Assembly: GCA_946480675.1 (NCBI GenBank)
Contig: CAMLKS010000092.1
Location: 1-8,213 of the forward strand
DNA length: 8,213 nt
Origin: an uncultured Bacteroidota bacterium
GTDB lineage: Bacteria > Bacteroidota > Bacteroidia > Chitinophagales > Chitinophagaceae
Reading direction: 5' to 3'
Shown here piece by piece: positions 1 through 5,055 of this stretch; position 1 is the first letter of the stretch, and each line of letters starts with the position of its first letter. Position numbers and translations under genes: made by a program. Below the pieces are notes generated by a model. The model worked only from the letters and a program-made list of their open reading frames with translations. It did not search any database and was not told where the DNA came from.

Positions 1-6
1 TTTTCC

Positions 7-204
7 TTATCCGGTGTTTTGCTCATTGGTCTTGCGGTTTAATAGTTCACTGCGGCGTGGTTCGGGAACATTTATATACTGATAGGGGCAGTGCAGGCAA
101 CCATTACCACAACATACACCGCGCTTCAGGTGATATGCCTCTGTAAAAACCAGCCTGCCATCGGGCAGTATATAATAGTCAATGCCCTCAGTCAACTGCT
201 TCAT
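7..204 (-). CDS. DUF5522-like small cysteine-cluster protein
   Basis: This 65-residue protein has no established function. It matches the small Bacteroidota DUF5522 type: an N-terminal stretch with LPDGRLVFTEAYHLKRG, then the signature CCGNGCLHCPY at residues 31-41 (Cys31, Cys32, Cys36, Cys39), then a short polar tail. Four closely spaced cysteines suggest metal or Fe-S binding, which is inference. The ATG at 204 is chosen because an in-frame ATG at 300 would add 32 residues of unrelated sequence wholly inside trmB, whereas the conserved part begins at MKQL. It overlaps the trmB 3' end by 17 bases in another frame, so it is probably translated from the trmB mRNA by coupling. The stop codon is at 7-9. 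The family call is from memory of the motif; the gene itself is well supported. Confidence 0.82.
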   Translation of the reverse strand: MKQLTEGIDYYILPDGRLVFTEAYHLKRGVCCGNGCLHCPYQYINVPEPRRSELLNRKTNEQNTG

Positions 205-880
205 GGTTTTGAAAACGTTTGGGCAGTATAATAGGTTTATCGGGTAAAGAGAAAGATATGAAATAGATGGTACGGCCTTCTGCCAGGTGCATCTTTTCAT
301 AATAGGTTTGAATGGCTAATGGGCCTGTTGCCATACCCTTACCATATATATCGGCAATATTCTCATGAATATTACACCCCTGCTCTGCAATAGTTTCCAG
401 TGTAAACTCGTACAGTTCTTTAGAATCAGTCTTCAGGTTAATGGTGGCGCCCGGTTTTAGTATCTGCTGGTATTGGTGCAGGAAGCGCGCATGCGTGAGC
501 CTGTTCTTATCCTTTGAATCTTTCAGGAAAGGATCAGGGAAGATGATCCAGATTTGCGATACCTCGCCGGGTGCGAAGTATTCTGTTATCTTACCTATAT
601 GTATACGCAGAAAGCCTACATTGTCCAACCCTTCTTGCAGCGCAGTTTTAGCACCAGTATATATACGGTTGCCTTTTATATCTACACCTATAAAGTTGCG
701 GTCTGCATGCTCACGGCCCAGGCCTACACTGTATTCACCCTTACCGCATGCCAGTTCCAGGGTTATCGGATTATCGTTTTTGAAAAACGTATGCCACTTG
801 CCTTTCATGCCTTCTGGATACTGCAATACATTCTTATACGTATCAATAGCCGCAAACTTTATTAACTTTTTCTGACCCAT
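188..880 (-). CDS. trmB: tRNA (guanine-N7-)-methyltransferase TrmB
   Basis: TrmB is a cytoplasmic SAM-dependent enzyme that methylates N7 of G46 in the variable loop of tRNAs. The 230-residue product is a usual length. Visible motifs are the SAM-binding ELACGKGEYS (residues 42-51), the acidic strand end GVDIKG (65-70), the catalytic-region WIIFPDPFLK (111-120; most bacteria have FPDPWPK), LKTDS (149-153) and the C-terminal TxYE motif (Thr192-Glu195). The ATG at 880 is preferred over an upstream TTG at 901 because MGQKKLIKFA is the expected N-terminus and a promoter -7 box lies between the two (887-895). The gene overlaps the DUF5522 gene by 17 bases and is divergent from the T9SS cargo gene. 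I am confident of the family. Confidence 0.95.
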   Translation of the reverse strand: MGQKKLIKFAAIDTYKNVLQYPEGMKGKWHTFFKNDNPITLELACGKGEYSVGLGREHADRNFIGVDIKGNRIYTGAKTALQEGLDNVGFLRIHIGKITEYFAPGEVSQIWIIFPDPFLKDSKDKNRLTHARFLHQYQQILKPGATINLKTDSKELYEFTLETIAEQGCNIHENIADIYGKGMATGPLAIQTYYEKMHLAEGRTIYFISFSLPDKPIILPKRFQNHEAVD

Positions 881-886
881 AGGGCG

Positions 887-917
887 GCAAAGATAAATCA
901 ATATTCAGTGTGCGAAA
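887..917 (-). promoter_or_regulatory. Predicted promoter of trmB
   Basis: Read on the minus strand, TATCTTTGC (895 down to 887) is a full match to the Bacteroidota -7 consensus TAnnTTTG. A TTTC (917 down to 914) lies 18 bases upstream as a -33-like element. The expected transcription start falls at about 881-884, almost at the ATG at 880, so the mRNA would have almost no leader. The site also rules against the TTG at 901 as the start codon. Pattern match only. Confidence 0.6.
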
Positions 918-941
918 TTCCCGCCTGAGTTAAATATAATT

Positions 942-971
942 TTTGCCTTATAAGTTTTTTCGTTAATTTTA
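942..971 (+). promoter_or_regulatory. Possible promoter of the T9SS cargo gene
   Basis: TTTG at 942-945 is followed after 18 bases by TAATTTTA at 964-971, which is one base off the Bacteroidota consensus TAnnTTTG. It would give a leader of about 100 bases before the ATG at 1075. This AT-rich stretch also contains TAAGTTTT (951-958), so the exact site is uncertain. I see no other structure in the 194-bp divergent gap 881-1074. Confidence 0.35.
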
Positions 972-1074
972 GTACAGATCTTTTTAGCCAGGATTAGTTC
1001 ATTTTCTTCGGAGCCAGAATTTTTACAGGAAGAGAGCCGTGCCCTCATTTATTCTTAACCTTTAAAAGCTATGT

Positions 1075-1935
1075 ATGAAGCAAAAAACTTTACTCTTTAC
1101 CGCATTTGCATTAATGCTGTATGTTTCCCTGACCAGTAAAATTACAGGCCCTGCGGCTGCAGGCGAAGGCAACAAAACCGGGGGACCGGGATCGAGCAAC
1201 CAAACCTGCAATACAACAGGCTGTCACACCAGTGGTATCGGTACTACTACCGGCACATTTGAAGTACGCAAACGCTTTCAACCGGATTCCAATACGATCG
1301 TCAATTCTTATGTACCGGATTCTATGTATACGGTAAAATTCAGCGGTTCCCACCCTGTTAATACAAAATTCGGGTTTCAGCTGATGGCTGTAAAAATAAA
1401 TGACAGCAGTAATGCAGGCACCTTCTCAAACCTGCCGGCCAAAGTACATACTACGGTAGTGGCAGGACGAACGTTGATGGAACATTCGGATACCTTATCA
1501 AAAACGGGCAGTAATTATGAAGTGACTTTTACATGGAAAGCACCTTCTTCAGGTAGTGGCCAGGTACGTTTTTATGGCGTATTCAATGCTGTAAATGGCG
1601 ACGGCACACCGGGAGGTGACCAACCCAGCGCAAGCATCATGCTGGCCCTTGCAGAAGCACTATCTGTAGAAGACCCGGGCAATGCCATTACATTTGATGT
1701 ATATCCCAACCCGGTTGTAAATGCCATGAGCCTGCGCCTGAAAAACGTAACGGGAGGCACTTACAACATAGCCGTGTTTGACAGCTATGGCCGCCGCATC
1801 AGCGCACAAGAAATAAAGATACCGACAGGCACAGCCAACATACCGGTGAACACTGCCAACTGGAGCAGTGGCTTGCACTATGTGCAACTGAGCCGCGAAG
1901 GCAACCAGAAAGTGATACCTGTTGTAAAACAATAA
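1075..1935 (+). CDS. Secreted T9SS cargo with choice-of-anchor V domain and CX4CH motif
   Basis: This 286-residue exported protein probably ends up on the cell surface or outside the cell through the Bacteroidota type IX secretion system. Residues 1-22 are a signal peptide with a basic MKQK start. Residues about 29-55 are Gly/Ser/Thr-rich and hold CNTTGCH (Cys45, Cys50, His51). Residues about 60-195 form a beta-rich domain ending in FYGVFNAVNGDGTPGGD, typical of choice-of-anchor V (Reeler-like) proteins. Residues about 207-286 are a Por secretion-system sorting tail, from FDVYPNPVVN through YGRRI to WSSGLHYVQL near the end. The ATG at 1075 is chosen because it gives the signal peptide; the ATG at 1071 is in another frame. 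The cysteine motif resembles a c-type heme site with four rather than two spacer residues. The substrate and role are unknown. Confidence 0.88.
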   Translation: MKQKTLLFTAFALMLYVSLTSKITGPAAAGEGNKTGGPGSSNQTCNTTGCHTSGIGTTTGTFEVRKRFQPDSNTIVNSYVPDSMYTVKFSGSHPVNTKFGFQLMAVKINDSSNAGTFSNLPAKVHTTVVAGRTLMEHSDTLSKTGSNYEVTFTWKAPSSGSGQVRFYGVFNAVNGDGTPGGDQPSASIMLALAEALSVEDPGNAITFDVYPNPVVNAMSLRLKNVTGGTYNIAVFDSYGRRISAQEIKIPTGTANIPVNTANWSSGLHYVQLSREGNQKVIPVVKQ

Positions 1936-1948
1936 TTGCTATAGCAAT
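1935..1948. repeat. Perfect 14-bp palindrome after the T9SS gene
   Basis: ATTGCTATAGCAAT is a perfect inverted repeat with no spacer. It begins on the last base of the stop codon and lies 11 bases before the terminator stem. With no loop it makes a poor RNA hairpin. It could be a protein-binding site or chance. Confidence 0.4.
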
Positions 1949-1959
1949 CATCATGTACC

Positions 1960-1987
1960 AAGGGCGCTGCAAATACAGCGCCCTTTT
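1960..1987. terminator. Shared terminator of two convergent genes
   Basis: The arms AAGGGCGCTG (1960-1969) and CAGCGCCCTT (1976-1985) form a perfect 10-bp GC-rich stem around a 6-base loop (CAAATA). On the plus strand the stem runs into TTTT (1984-1987), a classic intrinsic terminator for the T9SS cargo gene. On the minus strand it follows the stop codon of the UbiA-like gene (1986-1988) directly but has no T-run after it, so it would be weaker in that direction. Confidence 0.88.
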
Positions 1988-2831
1988 ATATTAGTATCAA
2001 TATGGCATATAGTAGCATCATACCATCTACAAGCGCAAGATATACCCTGTCGGAAGGATGGCGTTTGGTATAATGGATGGCCCCCATAGTTGTGATAGCA
2101 GTAATCATTTCAGCAGAAAGGCGCTGCAAAGATGGGTAGCGTATGTACTGTATTACGCTTAATATGGCAAACAACACAATAGCTATGTGTATAAGCCGGT
2201 AGCTGTTTTTAACACCAATACTATTAGGCAGAGTATATATACTGGCATCCATATCTGTTTGCATATCCCTTATATCGAAGGCTATGCACAGTGCCAGCAT
2301 GAAGATGAAACGTATCAGTATTTCGAAAGGATAAGCCCCCAGTTGTTTATCCCAATAAAGAATAGGCAAAACGGCAGTAACAATCGTCCATACACTGACG
2401 AGGGTAAACAGTTTTATCCAGCCGAAATCTTTTATACGCTTCTTATTTCTAAGTGGTAGCAATGGTATGGAGTATGCGAATGATAATAGCCCTAATACCC
2501 CGCATGCCAGCCATATTTTCAGCGGCAAGAATAACAAACCGGTGCCAATCAAAGCGATGCCTGTAAGGATAGCGCCGTAATGCCATATCATATAATATTG
2601 CGACCATCCGTATCTGTCAGACAAATCCGGCGATGAGCGCTTGAATATAAAATGGACATTATACACCAGCAGCGTGCTGCCGAATATCAATGCATGCAGT
2701 GGGGTAAACAAAGGTGGCCTGTAGCTGGTAAAAAGTCTTTCCGTAGCCATGCACAGGCCTGTAGCACAACAAGCGGCAAAGAGGCTTGTATACAGTACCC
2801 AGTTGATAAACTTATTCAGTAACGACGGCAT
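1986..2831 (-). CDS. UbiA-like polytopic membrane protein, prenyltransferase family, first Asp motif missing
   Basis: This 281-residue membrane protein has about nine predicted transmembrane segments (near 9-26, 46-61, 81-102, 104-125, 138-160, 170-186, 212-230, 241-254, 263-281), the UbiA superfamily topology. Family enzymes attach polyprenyl chains to aromatic acceptors, for example in menaquinone synthesis, using two Asp-rich motifs that bind Mg-diphosphate. The second motif is present as DIRDMQTD (Asp186, Asp189, Asp193). Where the first NDxxDxxxD motif should be, after the second membrane segment, the sequence is YNVHFIFKRSSPD (57-69), lacking the Asp series. The product may therefore have a changed activity or none. 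The ATG at 2831 is preferred to a TTG at 2843, because that TTG lies in the upstream promoter and terminator sequence. It sits 65 bases after the carboxylase gene and converges with the T9SS gene. Substrate unknown. Confidence 0.75.
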   Translation of the reverse strand: MPSLLNKFINWVLYTSLFAACCATGLCMATERLFTSYRPPLFTPLHALIFGSTLLVYNVHFIFKRSSPDLSDRYGWSQYYMIWHYGAILTGIALIGTGLLFLPLKIWLACGVLGLLSFAYSIPLLPLRNKKRIKDFGWIKLFTLVSVWTIVTAVLPILYWDKQLGAYPFEILIRFIFMLALCIAFDIRDMQTDMDASIYTLPNSIGVKNSYRLIHIAIVLFAILSVIQYIRYPSLQRLSAEMITAITTMGAIHYTKRHPSDRVYLALVDGMMLLYAILILI

Positions 2832-2840
2832 TGGCACAAA

Positions 2841-2848
2841 CAAAAATA
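2841..2848 (-). promoter_or_regulatory. Predicted -7 box of the UbiA-like gene
   Basis: On the minus strand TATTTTTG (2848 down to 2841) is a full match to TAnnTTTG, placed to start transcription 3-7 bases before the ATG at 2831. No convincing -33 TTTG is visible at the usual distance. The box shares its T-run with the carboxylase terminator. Confidence 0.4.
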
Positions 2849-2872
2849 CGACTATGAACCATAGCCGTATTT
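2842..2872 (-). terminator. Hairpin terminator of the carboxylase gene
   Basis: Read on the minus strand, AAATACG (2872-2866) pairs with CGTATTT (2850-2844). After one mismatch, CTAT (2864-2861) pairs with ATAG (2855-2852) around a 5-base loop. A run of five T (2846-2842) overlaps the end of the 3' arm. It lies 24 bases after the stop codon of the carboxylase gene. The stem is AU-rich at its base, so termination may be incomplete and some transcript could continue into the UbiA-like gene. Confidence 0.6.
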
Positions 2873-2896
2873 AAGAATGTTTATGAACGAAAGAAA

Positions 2897-4435
2897 TTAC
2901 AGCGGGATATTACCGTGCTTACGCTTCGGCATATTCACCACTTTATTTTCCAGCATTTTGAAAGCTTTGATGAGTTTGGTGCGTGTTTCAGAAGGCATGA
3001 TTACCTCGTCTATAAAACCACGGGCAGCAGCACCGTATGGGTTTGCAAATTTTTCGGTGTATTCCATTTCTTTTTCTTTCCACTTTGCATCATGATCGGC
3101 AGCCTCCGCTATCTCTTTTTTGAAGATGATTTCGGCAGCACCTTTCGCCCCCATTACAGCTATTTCAGCCGTGGGCCATGCATAGTTCAGGTCGGCACCT
3201 ATGTGTTTGGAGTTCATCACATCATAAGCACCACCATAAGCTTTCCGCGTGATGACTGTCACCTTCGGAACTGTAGCTTCACTCAATGCATACAGCAACT
3301 TGGCACCATTCACTATGATACCATTCCATTCCTGGTCGGTACCGGGCAGGAAGCCGGGCACATCTACCACCACCAGCAGCGGGATGTTGAAGGCATCGCA
3401 GAAGCGAACAAAGCGTGCACTCTTTTTGCTGGAGTCTATATCCAGCACACCGGCAAGGCTGGCTGGTTGATTGGCCACCACACCTATGCTGCGGCCACCT
3501 ATACGTGCAAAACCTACTACTATGTTTTGTGCATATTCTTTATGCACCTCCATAAAAGAGTCTGCATCTACTACTTCTTCTATTACTTCTTTTATATCAT
3601 AAGGCTGGTTGGGATTGGCTGGGATGATGCTATCCAGTTTAGCCCTTGTTTCGTCTGCTGCCTCATATGGATACACAGGCGCTTCTTCTTCACAGTTTTG
3701 CGGCATATAGCTCAGCAGGCGTTTGATATTTTCGATACATTCTACTTCATTGGCACATGCAAAATGTGTAACGCCCGATTTAGAGGCATGCGTCATAGCA
3801 CCACCCAGTTCTTCGCTGGTTACATTCTCGTGCGTTACCGTTTTTACTACGTTAGGGCCGGTTACAAACATATATGAAGTATGCTCCACCATCATAATGA
3901 AATCTGTAATAGCCGGAGAGTACACTGCACCGCCCGCGCATGGGCCCATTATAGCCGATATCTGCGGTACTACACCTGACGACTTCACATTTCGATAAAA
4001 AATATCTGCATATCCGCCCAACGATACTACACCTTCCTGTATACGGGCACCGCCACTATCGTTGAGGCCAATTACAGGCGCGCCATTCTGTATGGCAAGG
4101 TCCATTATCTTACATATCTTCTCTGCATGTGTTTCTGAAAGGCTGCCGCCAAATACGGTAAAGTCTTGCGAGAACACGTATACCAGGCGGCCATTAATGG
4201 TGCCGTAACCCGTTACTACACCATCGCCCATGTACACTTCCTTTTCCATACCAAAATCGCGGCTGCGGTGGGTTACCAGCATGCCTATCTCTTCAAAAGA
4301 GCCTTCATCCAGCAATAGCTGTAAACGTTCACGTGCCGTTAGCTTGCCTTTCTTGTGCTGGCTTTCTATGCGTTTGGCGCCACCGCCCAGTTGTGCAGCT
4401 TCCTGCTTCTGTTTCAGTAAGGATACTTTGTCCAT
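2897..4435 (-). CDS. pccB: Acyl-CoA carboxylase beta (carboxyltransferase) subunit, propionyl-CoA carboxylase type
   Basis: This 512-residue cytoplasmic subunit transfers CO2 from carboxybiotin to an acyl-CoA, typically propionyl-CoA to give methylmalonyl-CoA. It is full length with both crotonase-fold halves. The N-terminal half has [17 protein letters not shown] (33-49), [12 protein letters not shown] (125-136) and the oxyanion-hole stretch [12 protein letters not shown] (164-175). The C-terminal half has VDVPGFLPG (357-365), [14 protein letters not shown] (397-410) and [15 protein letters not shown] (419-433), and the end KHGNIPL is typical. The ATG at 4435 starts the conserved N-terminus. 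No biotin carboxylase or biotin carrier gene is adjacent, so its partners must lie elsewhere. The same family includes the alpha subunit of methylmalonyl-CoA decarboxylase, and sequence alone does not fully separate the substrates; the symbol reflects the best guess. Confidence 0.93.
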   Translation of the reverse strand: MDKVSLLKQKQEAAQLGGGAKRIESQHKKGKLTARERLQLLLDEGSFEEIGMLVTHRSRDFGMEKEVYMGDGVVTGYGTINGRLVYVFSQDFTVFGGSLSETHAEKICKIMDLAIQNGAPVIGLNDSGGARIQEGVVSLGGYADIFYRNVKSSGVVPQISAIMGPCAGGAVYSPAITDFIMMVEHTSYMFVTGPNVVKTVTHENVTSEELGGAMTHASKSGVTHFACANEVECIENIKRLLSYMPQNCEEEAPVYPYEAADETRAKLDSIIPANPNQPYDIKEVIEEVVDADSFMEVHKEYAQNIVVGFARIGGRSIGVVANQPASLAGVLDIDSSKKSARFVRFCDAFNIPLLVVVDVPGFLPGTDQEWNGIIVNGAKLLYALSEATVPKVTVITRKAYGGAYDVMNSKHIGADLNYAWPTAEIAVMGAKGAAEIIFKKEIAEAADHDAKWKEKEMEYTEKFANPYGAAARGFIDEVIMPSETRTKLIKAFKMLENKVVNMPKRKHGNIPL

Positions 4436-4457
4436 GTTTGGTTTTGAAAATCAGGGA

Positions 4458-4465
4458 CAAACCTA
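4458..4465 (-). promoter_or_regulatory. Predicted -7 box of the carboxylase gene
   Basis: On the minus strand TAGGTTTG (4465 down to 4458) matches TAnnTTTG completely, giving an expected leader of about 15-20 bases before the ATG at 4435. The -33 position holds only GTTA (4488-4485). A second near-match, TATTCTTTG (4486-4478), has one extra spacer base. Confidence 0.5.
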
Positions 4466-4518
4466 CTGCAAATGGCGCAAAGAATAACCATTTATAACAC
4501 CCTTTTATATAATAAGCC

Positions 4519-4549
4519 TTTGCTTGTTTGTGCCACTATGATAACTTTA
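4519..4549 (+). promoter_or_regulatory. Predicted promoter of the redoxin-FUSC-acpH operon
   Basis: TTTG at 4519-4522 is followed by exactly 19 bases and TAACTTTA at 4542-4549, one base from the full Bacteroidota TTTG-N19-TAnnTTTG pattern. The predicted start near 4553-4556 leaves a leader of about a dozen bases before the ATG at 4567. It lies inside the sequence that a longer TTG start at 4528 would translate, which supports the ATG. It is the best promoter match in the window. Confidence 0.65.
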
Positions 4550-4566
4550 CTATAACAAAGAAGTAC

Positions 4567-5052
4567 ATGAAACATATAATTTATATAATAACACTGCTGG
4601 TTTTTTCTTTTGCGGCAAAAGCACAAACCATACCGGCATATACGGCAGATAAACTGGCAGAAAGAGTATCGAACCCCGATACGTTTTATGTAGTGAACTT
4701 CTGGGCTACCTGGTGCGGGCCATGCATAAAGGAACTGCCTGAATTTGAAAAGCTGCGCACGTCGCTAACAGGCAAGCCGGTAAAAATATTGCTGGTGAGC
4801 CTCGACTTTAAAAATGCCTATCCTAAAAAAGTGACGGCATTTGTAAACAAGAAAAAACTGCAGCACGAAGTCATATGGCTGAACGAAACGAATGCCAACA
4901 CCTTTATACCTAAAATAGACAACCGCTGGCAAGGCTCTATACCCGCTACATGGATGGTGTATAAAAGAATGGAATATACCAACTTATTTGAGGGTACCAT
5001 TTCTGCAGAACAGATACGCCCGCTGATAGAAAAACAATTATCACTGCAATAG
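4567..5052 (+). CDS. Secreted TlpA-like thioredoxin-fold protein
   Basis: This 161-residue periplasmic thiol-disulfide protein starts with a signal peptide whose hydrophobic core (4-15) ends at AKA|Q (cleavage after residue 19). The thioredoxin fold carries the active site FWATWCGPC (45-53; redox Cys50 and Cys53), then ELPEFEKL (56-63), the strand KILLVSLD (73-80) and the cis-proline loop IPATW (125-129, Pro126). TlpA and ResA relatives reduce disulfides in exported proteins, for example apocytochromes c; the target here is unknown. The ATG at 4567 is chosen because it gives a normal signal peptide and lies just after a good promoter. Its stop is 3 bases before the FUSC start, so it leads a three-gene operon. 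Confidence 0.92.
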   Translation: MKHIIYIITLLVFSFAAKAQTIPAYTADKLAERVSNPDTFYVVNFWATWCGPCIKELPEFEKLRTSLTGKPVKILLVSLDFKNAYPKKVTAFVNKKKLQHEVIWLNETNANTFIPKIDNRWQGSIPATWMVYKRMEYTNLFEGTISAEQIRPLIEKQLSLQ

Positions 5053-5055
5053 CAT

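Noticed and set aside
205..300. N-terminal extension of the DUF5522 gene to an ATG at 300 (97 residues)
   Set aside because: The extra 32 residues lie wholly inside trmB in another frame and do not look like the family; the conserved part starts at the ATG at 204.
441..875. 144-codon open frame antisense to trmB
   Set aside because: Shadow of trmB on the other strand, with no recognisable domain; trmB has clear motifs over the whole span.
2832..2843. TTG start for the UbiA-like gene, giving four extra residues
   Set aside because: These bases overlap the -7 box and T-run; the ATG at 2831 is a better start.
2915..3877. 320-codon open frame antisense to the carboxylase gene
   Set aside because: Its translation is rich in His, Tyr, Phe and Cys with no domain, typical of the reverse strand of a conserved gene; the carboxylase motifs cover the same DNA.
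4528..4566. TTG start for the redoxin, giving 13 extra residues
   Set aside because: It would put polar residues before the signal peptide and lie across the predicted -7 box; the ATG at 4567 gives a normal signal.
4436..4566. Divergent gap searched for a riboswitch, small RNA or extra gene
   Set aside because: Only promoter-like boxes were seen; no stable hairpin or conserved RNA motif could be recognised by eye.
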